Position numbers and translations under genes: made by a program. The notes below the pieces were generated by a model. The model did not search any database. It saw only the letters and a list, made by a program, of their open reading frames with translations, and was not told where the DNA came from. 64,000 bases of DNA from Ascaris suum. Taxonomy: Eukaryota > Nematoda > Chromadorea > Rhabditida > Ascarididae. The DNA is taken from NCBI GenBank assembly GCA_013433145.1, contig CM024177.1, forward strand, positions 6,536,110 through 6,600,109, written 5' to 3'. Positions 1 through 21,700 of this stretch are shown here, one piece after another. Position 1 is the stretch's first letter. Every line of letters begins with the position of its first letter.

Positions 1-455
1 TAAAATTATAAGGAAGATAAACAGCCGCGGGAAACGTGAAGCTCTGCGATCTCTAGCGGGATTATCGTATATTTATTAACAGCTTTCTCGTCATGATACC
101 GTTTCAAAGGTATGAAACATCTTTTAATGGCGATAAGGTTGCAGATGAAAGATGCGCAAATGAGCCTTTCTTGGTGATACGTTTCGCCGCCACAACGCCA
201 TCGTAAAGAACCAAAAGCGAATATTTTTGTGGTTGACGATCGCGTCGCCTCTAAAGACTCACCGAAGCATTTCAGCGTTCAATGATATCACTGATGCACA
301 CTACAGTCTCAATTCACAACATCATACGCTTTGCATGCTTATCAAAACAGTGCGCGCATCCACCTAATCACACTGCAAACGGCAACTGTGCATCAATGGA
401 AACTCAACCAATGAGAACACTAACGTTACACATTCAAAGACTTATTACCAACTTA

Positions 456-461
456 TTTATT
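456..461 (-). terminator. Poly(A) signal AATAAA for the Q/Y/P/G-rich gene
   Basis: AATAAA reads on the minus strand 100 nt past the stop codon at 563-561. This supports 794-561 as a terminal exon. The match is short and AT-rich, so it is only moderate evidence. Confidence 0.35.
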
Positions 462-560
462 TCTCATATAAGAGGTGAAACGAATGCACAAATCGCAAAC
501 AATCCTCCTCTGAGTGAACGACCGTTAAAAAAGGACAGCAAGCGCTTTGGCAACAGCACA

Positions 561-3500
561 TTAACTGCATTGGTGAGGAGAAAGAGGGAGCAGAAACTCA
601 CCGCCACCGATATTACCATTGGGAGTTAGCGCCGGATCCGAGTTGGGTGGCAGTGCAGGTGCAGCGGTGCTGTTGTAAACGGCCGTCCACGAGCCATATC
701 CGTACCCAGTTGGTGTCGTCCCAAAGCCAGCTCCTTGTGCTGCCGCGTTCGAGTAGACAATAGAGCTCGGCTGCCCTTGCAGCATATAAGGATACTGAAA
801 GTACTTCCCACATACACATGGACAAAGTAGAAATGAAAGTGAAAGGAAGAAAACAGTTCTCGGCACAACGGTGGTGCAACTCAAAAGGAAGTAAAATGCT
901 GTTAAAAGAGGGAAAGGAAGGTGAACGCACTGAACATCTGCTGAAAATATCATTCCATTAATAAGCAGGCAGCTGAAACTTATCATTCCTGCAAAGCGAA
1001 CCAATTTTCCGTTTGTACCGCACTCACATTGATGTGATATTCTCTATCCGGAGAAGAGCCAACTTTATTCACCTGAGGGCAGCCGGCGATGAGTGGACAA
1101 TAAGAGTGGTAATGCGAGGGGCAGCGAGGGTCAGGAGCGGGGAACGTGATCGGTGAAGATCGAGTTGATAGGACTAGCAACAACTGAGAAGCACGTGCGC
1201 CCTCTTCGGCCAAGTCTGCGCGCGAACGAAAAGTGCACGACGCGGCGCAAAGCGAAGGCAAATTGCAAGCGCAAGCGCCGCAACATGAGTGCACACCAAA
1301 CCGACCCAACGAAACGTCACTACAAAACAACGCGCTTCTACAGGCAGTGCCATATCGATTCGCGGCGCGTTGCTATTGTTGCACTCGGTTGCCGTCAAAC
1401 GTGCCTCGCTGGCCACCCCCGGCGTGTTCCGACTTGACTCGCCATGTGCCCCCTGACCATAGGGCAGTTCCCTAATAATAGTGCTACAGCGTCTTCTTCC
1501 TGCCCCTTACCTACCATCAACTCCTGACGAAATAAAAGACATTTCAACCTCTCAATCCCCACTACCGCAAAGAAGATGATAGATAAAGCGGCCTATAAAC
1601 CGAGGTAATGCGAGATCGCAAAAAATAACAGCCTGCGCTACACAAACCGCAAATGGCCTTAACAACCTGGGGAAAATCAAAATGGGCTAATCGATAGCAC
1701 CGATCACCATTAATGCCGAAGGCGGCGGTGACCCTTCCGCACAATGACGCAAATCCATCTCAGCATACTTCATAAATTAGCGACAAATTCTGCTCGGTGC
1801 TCACCTATTATTTTGCTATTTACTAACAAATCCGCAACAAAACGAGGTAGCAATAGGTACAGAAAAAAATGTTCGATCAATTGTATAAAGATCACCATCG
1901 GCGATACTGAACACCTGATGGTCGCGCACCTTAATACGACCGTTCTTTAATAACAACTAAATTAAACTATTACAAGCATATCTACGCAAGATTTGCCGAA
2001 AAGTTCCCCTTTGGACTCCACGAAAAATAAAGGACAATCCCATGGCGGCCTTTAAAACTCTTTCACAATCGGGCAAATCCCCTATAAGTGGTCAGTTTGT
2101 TAGCTAACAACATGATAAGACCCAGTGATTTGTGGAATGAATGGATTAAGCGCCCGCGGCTTTGAGGCCTCGAACATAGGTTAACGTTTGACATGAGACA
2201 ACGCGCTACGCAAAAGCACATCGCAGAGAAAATGAATCCAAAATGTACTTCCACTTTGGTTCGTTACATAAACCAAATCTGCTCTTAAGTTACGATAATG
2301 ATGAAATTATAATATATGCACCGACTAGCGATATGGCGTGGCTAACAGCTTAGTGGTCGAGCGTGGCCACACGTACCGCTGCTAGAAACTTCAGCCACCG
2401 CTTCGTAGTTGATCACTTATAATGGTTTCAAGGTCTTAAATAAGCAAACAACTGCTTTAGAATCGTAAGTGGGTCGAATCATTTCTGGAATAAATTTAAG
2501 AGTAGACAAACCTGGAACTCAGGGGTGGTCCCCAACGCCAGCATATCGTTTGGCTGCTGATAAGGCAGCTGCACAAATGGGCCAGATGCTAGCGAGTCGA
2601 CTGTCTCGTTGCCTGACTTACTCGACTTTTCGTCGCCTTTCTCTGCCAATTTGGCATCCTCTAGCTTCGCCGCATTCACCTGAGAAATGCCCTTCCTTAC
2701 TCGCCTTAATTTTCGAAAAACTTTTTGGCAATCATCATTGTTCACTGCCACAGAGGTAGAAACATTGCAAGTGCCGCAACCAGAAGATACCAACTAGAAT
2801 CATATTATAAACGTTCTGTAGCACCCCCTTCCCATCTCTCCCTTCACACGTGAGCCTCTATACTGTTCAAGTGAGAAAACATGAAGCACGCTGGAAATGC
2901 AATATCACAGTGCTACAACCTCATTTTTAACAAGAAAGCCCGAATTACGTGAAGCTGCAATTGCTAATTCATAGTCGTGCTAGAAAAACGGAGGTCCAAC
3001 TATGGATCTGAAAGAATCATCACTGCAACCCCTTCGCGGATACTCCGTTTGCTGCAAATGAAGAAAAAAGTATACATTTAAATGAATTTTACCCCACTCA
3101 TGCAAAATGCTGTAAAGAACTGCAGTTACTCGAACACAACAATATTTTCGAGCACAAGCCTGTCTACACCCCCCCCCCCCCCAACTTTCCAGCTGTGCAA
3201 TACCAGTCACTGCAAACAGCAGTTCATTTTCAGTGCGGAAGAGACGACTACAACTTGAAACAGATATCAAGCACAGATCGAGGTTGACACTCGTATAGAG
3301 TAATTTGTACAGCAGAAGCAGTGAACTTACAAATTTAGCGTCGTGAGCAGTAAGACTGCCGGGAGAAGAACCGAGCACGTTGGCGATCATTTGCGTACAC
3401 AGTGAATTTTCACGAGGTGAAAGCACTGAGCCGGCCACTCCCATTCCCCCTCCGCCCTGTACCATAATCGGATTGCTTACCGCATGTTCTGCAAATTCAA

Positions 3501-6500
3501 CGTTCTTAGGCATAGAACGAGAAAACACGAATATCTCTCAGTGAATATGCCACACAACTTTCAATAATACATGTTAAAGCAATCCTCCGTATCCTCGCCG
3601 TCCACAACCTAGTGCCGAAAAAATGTCCTCGTTATCATAGATCTAAAATTACAAGCAAATCTTTCCACTTTCTCATAAGTGAACGATCACCTCAATATGT
3701 GAACCCATCGATCAAAGGAAATAAAACAAACAACTAACTCAGATATACTGAGTGACGTCGATTAATGAAAGAAAAAACGATGGTGAAAGTTGATAAAGTA
3801 AAGAAAATTGGTAAGGTGCAATCATCAAATACTACTGAACGCCTGTTGAAGCAAAATGTGACCACTTCTCGGCATCAATTAATCTACAGGAAGTGCGACC
3901 ATAACAGTTAGCCGGAATGCCACACCAATAGTGCATGCAAAACTAACCGAGCTGAACATACTCCGAATGATTATAAAAATAAACACTGAAAAAAAGATAA
4001 GGGGGGGGGCAATTTAAAAGAAAAAACAGTGCATATCAACGAAGAAAATCCAGCAGTTCGACAATAAGAACTCCGAATTCTTAACTCATCGACAGAGAGA
4101 CAAATAATACTAATAAAAAAGAATCGATGAACTACTTTGAACTTCGGTTGCAATCATCTAAACAAACGAGCTCGCAAACAGTGAAATTAGCGTATCTCTG
4201 CACAGGCCATCTGCATTTTACGCATCGTGCACATGCATAAAGAATGTGCTAAGAGAACGCTTTGCTATCAGAAGAGAATCGTAACGCTGCATAAATTCAG
4301 AGCTTCTTATCGCTGCAAACAAAATCAACAAAAATAAAAACTGAATGTGCACATTTCATGAGAGCAATTCGAAACAAGAAGGCTCTCACACTTGAGGCAT
4401 ACAACGCAAGAAAATTCCCCATAAACGCCTCTTCCACCTTCTGCCACCCCATTATAGAAACTTAAACGCATCGAAGATTCGAAATGTGAAACCGTGTAGG
4501 CAGAAACCTATACACCATAGGTAGATGGACGAGCGATTTGGCCCTACGGGAGTGACTTTCCAGGAATGATTGGCGAAATGAAAAAAAAACAGCCGTTTCC
4601 TTCACTCTACGACAACTCCTGTTACCTGAAAGGTAATGTAATTTCAGCCTCTGTCAAACAATCCCAAGAAGAACAAGATCTGAGCAAAAATATTAGCGCG
4701 TTTGATCGCGATCAAGGAAGAGATTCGTCTCTCGGAAACTCCAACGTTTCGAATGTCGCTTTCATTTCTATGCCTCAAAAAAACGAACCGGTTGAAGTAT
4801 TCACTTACTCTTGCTCTACATTTTCCAAAGAAGCAGTTAGCCGTGAAACGTCCTAACCTCTTTCTAACCCTCACCCCTCTTCCATCATCAGATCCATGCA
4901 TGTCATCGGAAGAAAGTGTGCGCAACTGTCCCTTATAGGGACAGTTTAGAGGAGTTTTATGGATTATATCACCCTCGATTAACAGGACGATAAAGCTTTA
5001 AAACTAAAAGCAATGCGTCAACAGTCACAGTAAAAAAAAACGTCACGTCAGATATGCGTTTTTGCGTGTGACATTAGTTATAAAACGACCACGTGCGGCA
5101 CTTCAGCAACTCGGAAACAGAGGATCTTCCTAGATCAGCTTGCACGAATTTTCTTTTTTCGAAAGTTCACTCGCTTCAGGCAAACAGATTACCCGTATCG
5201 ATCAAATAAAAAACGAGTGCAGGAATGCGTAATCCAATGGACGTTCCACTAGATTAATCCTGAGATGTGGATTATCCATGGACCCAGCTGAACGCCACTG
5301 AACATCGAATGTCTCTTTGATGGACTTAAAGAACCTAAAGCATGCATCGGTAACTCAGTCCCTCTTCACCAGATAAACGGCGGAAGGAAGCAAAGAGAAA
5401 AGGAAGGGAGGGAGGGGGACATTATTCTATGCAGAATCAGACAAAAACAAAAACAAAACTCGCCTCAGATTTGCTAGCAGCATAGATGAGGAATGTTTTA
5501 GACGAGGGATCGCAAATCTTATCGCTCAATTTTGTTTAATATGTTGCTGTGACTGTTTAAAAATTATCTATCATTTGCTATGACATTGCCTAATCTGTTC
5601 TACTACGACAACGGTGATGTTTGCGTCGATATGAATCATTCTCTCCAACCCAAACAAAAAAAGAGAAGTAAACAATGAAACCTTAACTGAGCTGACTCTG
5701 AATCTTGATACGACAGGCATTAATAGGATTTATTTGCTTATAATTAGTTCGTTTCATAGCATAATTCTACGTCTAATTCAACAATATTTCTGAACATTGG
5801 TTGGAAATGATGAAAAGAGAACACACTGATAAGCTGGCTTCATCAGTTATCAACTTCAAAAGCGAACACCTCATGCAAAATAACGCATTCCAAATTTTTA
5901 TCGTATCGAAGATAAAATCTCGCTGACTTACCTCGTCACCGCTTCCTCCTTGATAATCAATTAAAAAGCGAGTAGACAACTAGTACTATGTCATCGTCTG
6001 CGATAGTGATGGGCTTTCACGATTGCGGGAGGGGGGAGGGGAAGTGTCGATAATTGACGATTTTTTTCTATCGTCTTAAGAGAAAGGCACTAAAAATGCT
6101 TCAACGAGATCCTACTAGAAGGAGAAAAAAAAAGAAAGAAAATAATAGACACTCGACACCAATATCAAGCAACAAAAATCAACCTATCCCGATTATGTGC
6201 ACAAGAAGTGCAAGAATGATAAAGCAATGGTGCGCAAGTGTTGCAACCGCGAGGAAGCATTCCGCTTTGCCGCCCACAACGAGAACGCTGCAGTGCACTT
6301 CAAAGTGAACTTAGCAGAAGCATGCAGGCCACTCAAGCATACAAGTCTAAACACTCAAATTCTGCTACCTCATCTTCTTTTTGTCAATGAATTCACAAAT
6401 AAAAGCTCCAAGTTCTGACCCACACGCATGAGATGGAGTTTAGAGGAGACCGGGAACGAAGGTGGATGGGAGGGGGAAGAGAGAGTCGGCACCGTTCTCC

Positions 6501-7476
6501 ATCGCCCAATCTTATAAGTTTTAAAATCCCTTGTGAGTTTGTAAGGAATAAAACTACTGCGTTGGTATTGCAATGTCATGATTAAAGATGGAACTCGGCC
6601 CACCTACATTTACAGGTAAAGTGTCGCAAGTAACCCTCAACCTTTGCAATATGCCCCTGCTGCATTCAATAAGTAATTTTCTTCTGCCGCTGTTCCCTCT
6701 ATACTTTTTGCGCTTAGTATCCATTTCAGTTATTTTTCATTTTGACCACCTTAGACGTCAGGATGAAAGGATACCCTCCTTGTTATTTGACTGCCCAATT
6801 ACCTGAAGCTGCCTGCATGCTGTATCTGGAGACTCAAAAAACGCACCTACAGATAAACATACCAATAACTGCGGAGGACTGATATTGGCATTTGCAGCTA
6901 AACGAATGCATAAAACTACAGATGTATCCATTCTCGTTTGAACCCCTTTTTCCCTCCCCCTTCCTCAGATACGAGTGCGGGATGAAAAGTTTTTCGAAGA
7001 TTATAACTTGGAACGCGGAGAACAAGCAAGAAGGCTATGCTCCCGTGTGTTTTCTATTTCATTCACCAATCAACACAGCCATCACGCTTATAATGGTATG
7101 TGCCTATGCCAATTTGGCTTTGCACTTTGCTGCAACCAGCGAAGTAATAGAAAGGTTGGGGAGGTGAGAGGGGCGGCCTCTACCAATTTTATACCTCTGG
7201 AAATGCAACCTACAAGACATCTGATGACATAAAACGGAAATGTTGCCCATGCACGTTACGAAAAAATGCCCCTCCATTATGAAATTTTAGAATGAATCAC
7301 ACCCTCGGGTATCTACCATTTCAGTGCGTCACAAAATTAGATGACACTTTGTTGACACATGGCTGCACACCTACGTATAGGTAATAAAACGGTGTAAGAT
7401 GAGAGTACGAACCAGATCGAGTGCTGTTCCACGCGGCTGGATATTGAGTGGACCATTGTTGTTCGGCCATTGCCAT
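561..7476 (-). CDS. Probable gene for a small Q/Y/P/G-rich protein, unidentified
   Basis: Not recognised. Four minus-strand segments with good splice signals and mutually compatible phases join into a 207-residue frame: 7476-7413 (starts MAMAEQQWSTQYPAAW, donor GTTCGT), 3488-3331 (acceptor ATTTGCAG, donor GTAAGT), 2679-2512 (acceptor TTTCTCAG, donor GTTTGT) and 794-561 (acceptor ACTTTCAG, stop at 563-561). The product starts with a Gln/Trp/Tyr-rich stretch, then a Gly-rich loop and a short Ser-rich segment. A Lys/Glu-rich stretch (KLEDAKLAEKGDEKSSKSG) follows, and then a C-terminus rich in Tyr, Gly, Pro and Ala (YPYMLQGQ, TPTGYGYGSW). This composition is typical of disordered tails of RNA-binding or transcription proteins, but no folded domain is visible. 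A GTGAGT donor at 601 could instead splice the last exon onward. Further exons may lie in the 3.9 kb intron or above 7476; the link between the first two segments rests only on phase. Confidence 0.4.
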
Positions 7477-9843
7477 CACTTCGATTACAAGCAGCAATTG
7501 AACGAAGAAAAACTTTTTACAGAAAATCGAGATTATAGGTACAAGCGCGATGCAGTTATAATACACTTCTGTACAACTCCTGAAAGCAAATCATCACTAA
7601 GCGCCGAAAATTTGTTAAATAACTCTAAAATAAAATGCGCTTCAATAATACACCCTGAAAGACATACCTCTAACAGGTGAGGAGAAAAACTATCGAATTC
7701 GATCGTATTAATCTCTAATATGCCAAAACCATTGGGGAAAACCCCTAGGGGCTACAATGACTTTGAATATTGGAGGACAGTGGCAAGATTTATTTATTAC
7801 TACGACATAATAAATATCTTTTGAGAAGATAACTCAAAACTTACTTACAACCAATGACGATAAAAAAGCGAAACAAAGTTAAACAGTGAGTAAGCGCCGA
7901 ACATCTTAAATAACCCGCAATCAGAGGAAAGAAAAGTAAAGCATAAGAATCGCTTAAAAAAGAGTTGTGAAAAACAAGCACAGATTACAGTAAGAATAGA
8001 CCACCATCAATGCCCAAATCGACGGGAAACCGTTCACGGGAAATCTTTCGTGGGGTTTGAGACACTAGCTTCGATGTGCCCACCTCATGCAGTGCTTGCT
8101 GCACGTGAATAATGGCCGCGAACAAAAAAGGATTCTGAGTATGCTCAGATCACCGTCCAATTCAAAAGTGCTAAGTGAGGATTTCCGGCTACGCGGATAG
8201 TGAAATACCGCCATTGAACAGCTGAAATTCCACGAACGGAGTAACGAATTATGACCTTTTCGCGATGAGTGAACGCGAGGGATGGGACAGATGGAACAAA
8301 ATTCCTTCGCAAACAGCACTTCCAGTTTATTCACCTCGAAAAATTGGGTGGTTCAATTACATCAGTACACGTGTCCAGCAATTTACACCGCAATTTAATG
8401 TGCTTCGTGCGAAACGTGCAAAAGCTTTCTCTTGCCTCCTGCAACCTCTATTCACCTAACTTCCGCTCTTCTTCCCAGCTACACAACTTTTAAACCATAC
8501 TGCAGGTTCGAGAATGTAGTAGTGCAAGAGTTGACCACGCTTTCCTCTATGCATCAAGCATCAATCCGTTTCACGATGTCATACAAACAAATCATCGAAC
8601 AGTAGCAATCAACAATTTATTCCATAATCCCCAACAGGAATAACACATTTAACTCGCTTAAACAGCCCATGCGTTTGAATGCAATATGCAACGGAAATTT
8701 AGAGGGGGAAATCCTGGAAGGGGTGGGAAAAGCATGTATGAGAGGCAATAACTTTACGAGTGCTAGACAGGTGGATGAGGTTGGGGTTAAGTCACGCAAG
8801 CACAAACATTTCAAAAGAAACGTTCCGCCGGCAAAACAACATCCCCCTCCTCGCTCAAAAAAAAGCGCTGCGATGACGATCTGGTCCTAAACCATAAGAG
8901 AGCAACGAACGACGGTCGAACCACTAAAAATGATAAACGGTGAACTACAAACACTAAACGAGGATGCAAGAATATGAACAAAACTTTCTATAGCTACCAT
9001 ACAACATGATGTTCATGGTGGATCATCGCCAAACAATCTTACAGTATTCAAGCATTACAAGCACATAGAATAGCATAAGAAATATCGTAAATGTGCTGCA
9101 TTAGAACCCCAGAGGTTCAAAAAGCGTGAAAAACGAATGATGATGGCTCGAATATTGCCATCGAGAATATATGGTGACAAATTGCGTCACGACCAAAAAC
9201 ACTAACGCCGATTCGCCGAAATAATATCAGCGAATGGATTTGATGACAGCCGCCCATATTTGTAAAAAACGACCTTTGCTAGATACCTCGAATAACCACG
9301 ATTTCGGTAACCGATGCCGATATGCAAATTTTGCGACGACACGACAATCTTGGCAGATATTACCACTCTCGTCGTCTGGTTGCGCTCCTTTGGCGCCTAA
9401 TATCGAATGCACTTTCTTTCTGAGTATCGCAATCAGACAGATGCACTTTTTCATGTAAAAACACCGATAGGCAGTTGAAACGTTCAAATTAGCGTGATGG
9501 TATACGGTATTTTTCCGTTCAAGAGTCATGCGGGAGGTTTTGAAGCTGAAAATCGTCAGATGTCACCATTTGCAGCGATGAATAGTGGACGATGCTCGAG
9601 CTTGAGGGTGATGGCTGGAGATTGTTTGAGGTGTTGCAAGCACGAAACTGCCATTGCGTTACTTCCATTGTGTGTGTATTAGCAGTAAATTTTGTTGTGC
9701 TTATGTTTGCACTTGCATGAACCCCCATGTTTAATTAGCACTCATTTAAGGTGGGTGCAGTTTTTAGTATACACTATGCAAAAATCGACGACAGAAGAAT
9801 GGTATCGGTGAAATTGCTGAAAAATAATCGCCACTAAAACCAC
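7477..9843. other. Non-coding stretch, nothing recognised
   Basis: Only short frames without family resemblance are present (longest about 100 codons at 9227-9529, minus). No RNA gene, transposase or reverse-transcriptase signature was seen. It may be 5' flank of the minus-strand gene to its left. Confidence 0.5.
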
Positions 9844-10275
9844 TCAATGCTTATGGAAATAAGCCTTGGCCTCTTTCACTTCCCGTGCCACCGTATCTGA
9901 TCGTAGCGCCCATCCGATGTGACACACCTCGTTCTTGACGAATTGGAATGCCTCAGCTAGTCGGAGGATTCCACCGAAGAAATTGCATCTAAACGACCAC
10001 CGATCGCTGCTATATGCGTTAAAATTCTATTCGGGTCGATGATGAAGAGATTGCGGTATACGACGCCGTCATCCTCCTCTAGCAATCTATAGTCGCGGTT
10101 GATGTGGTGATTGTTGTTCAAGAGGTTTCATCTCACCAAGACCACTCTGCTTACGGTTTTTGGGAATCAGTGCCACGTAGAGAACTCAGAGTCGCTATGG
10201 CTGTTCGAATAACCAAAGCCAACTTCCTGAGTTCGTTCATGGGCTCAAAGAACTTAATCGCTAAGTCATTGAGAT
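9844..10275 (-). pseudogene. Decayed typical 2-Cys peroxiredoxin
   Basis: Read on the minus strand in three frames, this block follows the C-terminal two thirds of a 2-Cys peroxiredoxin (thioredoxin-dependent peroxidase). DSEFS lies near 10193 and a piece like RKQSGLGEM near 10160. DYRLLEEDDGVVYRNLFIID runs at about 10102-10040, in the place of the family's DYGVL..EGI.FRGLFIID. RLAEAFQFVKNEVCHIGW then leads to a tail ending YFHKH and a natural stop at 9846-9844. At least two frameshifts separate these pieces, so no peroxidase can be made. The resolving-cysteine motif EVCPAGW has become EVCHIGW, and the half with the peroxidatic cysteine (FVCPTE) is absent. There are no introns across about 430 bp. 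It could be a retrocopy or the last exon of a dead duplicate; the sequence does not decide. Confidence 0.85.
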
Positions 10276-10836
10276 AACTTTTTTATTAGCAATTACCTGT
10301 TCGATCCTTCACATAACTGTCAACCGACCAATCACTTAGAATTAGTAAGTATATATTCACAGATATAACTAAAGAGTAAAACATCCCTTCCCCAATCCCT
10401 CTCCAGACTTTGATGTCATATAATGTATGGGAACTCTCTGATCTCTGCGCCTGCAGTGTCGCAACCCTCTCCTTGACCGAACTCATGATCACTTGCTTGG
10501 ATTGTTCTGACATAAAGCTGCTACAGGGGCCGGAATGTGGACATGTATAGCGTCTTTCATACAACCACAGTAGATTCTAAAGTGAGAGCAATGCAGAGAT
10601 TTCCTCATGTTACAGCGAAGTAACAATCTCAGTGATATATTTTCGCGACCGCTGCAGGGGAATAGCAAGTGGCTCATGCAATAGCCCGATTATACTCGCA
10701 TTTCGCTGGTTAATATTTCTTTTCTGAAATGAATTGTTATTCGACTTAGGATCGTTTAAAAATAATCTGTGAGAAGTCAGTGCAACTTCCAACTCAAGAA
10801 GTTCGCATGAGAGCGGTGACAGACTTTAGCTAGAAG
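10276..10836. other. Intergenic stretch upstream of PTGES2
   Basis: No gene was recognised. It lies between the peroxiredoxin relic and the PTGES2 start codon, so it probably holds the PTGES2 promoter, but I see no named motif. Confidence 0.4.
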
Positions 10837-15160
<4,324 letters not shown>

Positions 15161-15316
15161 TCGTCATTTTTTTGCTTGCGACAGGGAAAATGTTTGTAGT
15201 TATTGGCATATCTGTTTTTAAAGGAAGTGTCATTCGCCCTGATGACCCAAAGAGGGGCTTATCGGAAGGCAGCTGGAAATTTGAGAGCTTTTTGAGGACC
15301 TTCTTCGTATGCCCTC

Positions 15317-15322
15317 AATAAA
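15317..15322 (+). terminator. Poly(A) signal AATAAA for PTGES2
   Basis: AATAAA lies 157 nt past the PTGES2 stop. A second copy at 15407-15412 is an alternative. Confidence 0.5.
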
Positions 15323-15412
15323 AGTGGAAAGTTTTTGAGGATACCAATTTCCTGTTAAATGCAGTTAAGAAGGGGACAGGTTCTTCTATGTGAAGCTTCT
15401 TCGTTCAATAAA

Positions 15413-18780
<3,368 letters not shown>

Positions 18781-21700
18781 TCAAGTAAATGCGTTCATTA
18801 GCATTTTCCGTTGCGAAGACATTTAGCTAAGGCTTTGAGGCTTTCGATGAGCTTTTGTCATATCTCTTTTCGAGATTATGCTCTGAGGACAAGAATATGT
18901 GCACGTTCACTGAAGATGTTTAGTCTGCTGTAATATTGTTAGGGATACGTAACACAATTAATGCATTAAGCACTCGCTATTAAGAAGCAGTAGTGCTGTT
19001 TGATTTGTCTAGAATGGAGTGCATATTGCTGATATACGCATATTCCGTTGAAGTTTACTTTTCATACTGCTGTCGCCACCGTCCTTTGCAATTAAAACCC
19101 CGCCTTATACATTCTGAAATTCGTTGGTAGTCACTCCTAAAATCAAATGGTCCGGTTGACATTTACTTAAGTAGAATTCATTCAACAAACAAATTCACTT
19201 AATTTAATATATAGGTTGTACTTTATTCAGTGTTGAGCGTCCATTAAGTTCAATTCACTGTTGAACAGTTAACAGACTTCAGCATCGATTACTACATTGT
19301 ATAAAGGCATTGATGTTTGATTGGAAAGTTATTGGGGTAAAGTATGGTATTAGATATGCTCACAAAAACAACCTGTCAGGCTGCATTCCAACTTACCGAC
19401 TAGATTGATCGCTTTCTGGAAATATTTGTTTGATAATTATGGCACACTCACCTCACTATCGATTCCTCATTTGCAAACGAGTGAGTCCTTTTTGGAGGAG
19501 AAAATGAACGAAAGAGCACGTCGATATTCTCATTGATGGTTTCAGCTGCTCATTCAGAGAGATGTGCATAAATAAGCCGTCTCTGTTTCCTTCCTTTATG
19601 CTTGTCCTAGCAAATAGATTCGTGCACAGCAATGCGTCATCTATCAAGCCGTAATCCTCGCTATCTCTCCACTTATTCCGTATTATATTTCTTATTCTTT
19701 GATGCGACTTTCTTATCGAATTAATCCATAAATGTGCATTTGCATATTTGTGGCAAACGACTGTCAACAATCGTTGTTGATAGCTGTCAATAAACATAAT
19801 CTCGACCTTTTCATATTGCAGCATTCTAAAATACGAAGTTTCTTTATGCAAATTAAAGTCGGCGCCGTTTATGATAAAATTTCAATTCTTATATTTCTTT
19901 TCGATTCCTAAGGGATTTTAAAAACTCTATTCAAAGAAGTATTTGCGAATATCGATTTGAAGGGCTCATATTATAATGCATTTTCTTAAAAGCAGCTTAT
20001 TTCCCGTTTGGTTATCTCGGAGTCTATTTGCAAGAGGAGAAAAAATATTGAATAGCACTAGACCGACGTGCTTATGCATCACTTGCTTTAAAGAATGCAA
20101 TCGTAGATGCAATGTCGTTCCTAACACAAAAAAAGGGACTAGTCACTTCAGACATGAAAACAGAAGCCATCGATTCAGCGATGACGCTTGAAACATGAGA
20201 GATTCTGTCATCGATCGTGTTTCCGACCGCATCCTCAACGATTCCGCTTTCATCGGAATGCTTTCACTTGAGGCGAATTGATTATTTAGACATATTCTTC
20301 ACTTTTCATATTTGAATCTTTGACTTACTTTTACATTTTTGATTACACTTTATTAACTCTCAACTTAGAAATACTTTAATGTTTGGATAATAATTATGAA
20401 TTCGATATTGCAATATTTATACTTGAAATTTCTTCAAAAAAATTTAAACAATGGAGGGATTTTATCGCTCGTATTGTTGAATTAATCTTTGATTAGCAAT
20501 AAAACCGATGATTGGTGATCGATGAAATTTTAGATGATTTCTGTGAAATTTATAAATTTCGAATGTCTCGCATAATTTTTGAAATATTTTTCTCATCGGA
20601 AAGTTTATTCTCTATGTGATTCAATCTCAGTACTTCGTCGTTTCAAGATCTCACTATCGAAATACACAATGTGCCGTCTAATGTGACAGCCGGTTTCCAC
20701 CATTCAAATAATACTTTTGTCGTGATGATTTCTCTCGCTGTCAATATGGACAATATGACAAAAATCTCGCTGTTGTGCTTTAAAATAATCTGAAGTTGAA
20801 TTATAAGATATGATGTCCGCTGGCTTTTTGCTTTTCTCAATCATCTCAACTATTTTTCACCTCCCTCTCTCTCTTCTTTAAATTTCATAACGTTTATCAG
20901 CTGAGTGAACTTCAAATCCTCATCCTTGAAAGCATAGAATCTACGAAATGGAATATATCCAAGAGAATCGATTACCTGACACTATTATGAGGAAAATTGA
21001 TATTTGCACGATGAACTGTTGGTAAAAGATGATAGAGATGCTTAGAAATGAAGTCCGACATTCGTCAAGACGGCCTCTTCAGTCTCTTTCCTTGAGAAAA
21101 AATTATTCTCATTTTAAGAATGAAATATGGCAAAACGAGATGCAATAATGATAGTGCTTATTGTCAAATGGGTGCGTTAAAAAAAGAAATTAATAATAAA
21201 TTATGGGGGCGAACAGCGTGCGCGTCCAACAGCCGGCTCGAAATAACGTTCTTTTCATGCATTTCAGCCCTCTTATTTCCTTCTGGGAGCTTTGTGTTAG
21301 CACTCTTCGCATTGAATTGTTTCTTTCAACGGAAGCAGTTTAGAGACGAAATTTATCCTGATTCGCCTTCCCTCTTCTCGTTTTCATTGAATCGGCTAGT
21401 TTTCTTCAGCCTATCATTCAAAAAGGCTACTTGATTTGATGAAAGACACGAGCTGAGTGACGATTTAAAAGGATTAAAATGAATCTTCGTCTAGGAGTTC
21501 CTTAGAAACGCATATAGTGCAGGCCATGAGGAATGGAAAAGAAGAAGCGCAAGAATGAGGGGATGAAGGGGGAGAGGTTTCCTTCTCCTATGAATAGTAT
21601 TAAGCCAACCTATTGATCGAAACAAGCAGTTCTCTTAAATAATATTTGCGAACTGCACTTGCTGTCGATTATAATCGCCACTTCAAAGCGAAATTAAATT

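Noticed and set aside
19456..19851. 131-codon minus-strand frame in the large intergenic region
   Set aside because: No recognisable motif and no splice context; this length is possible by chance in 10 kb.
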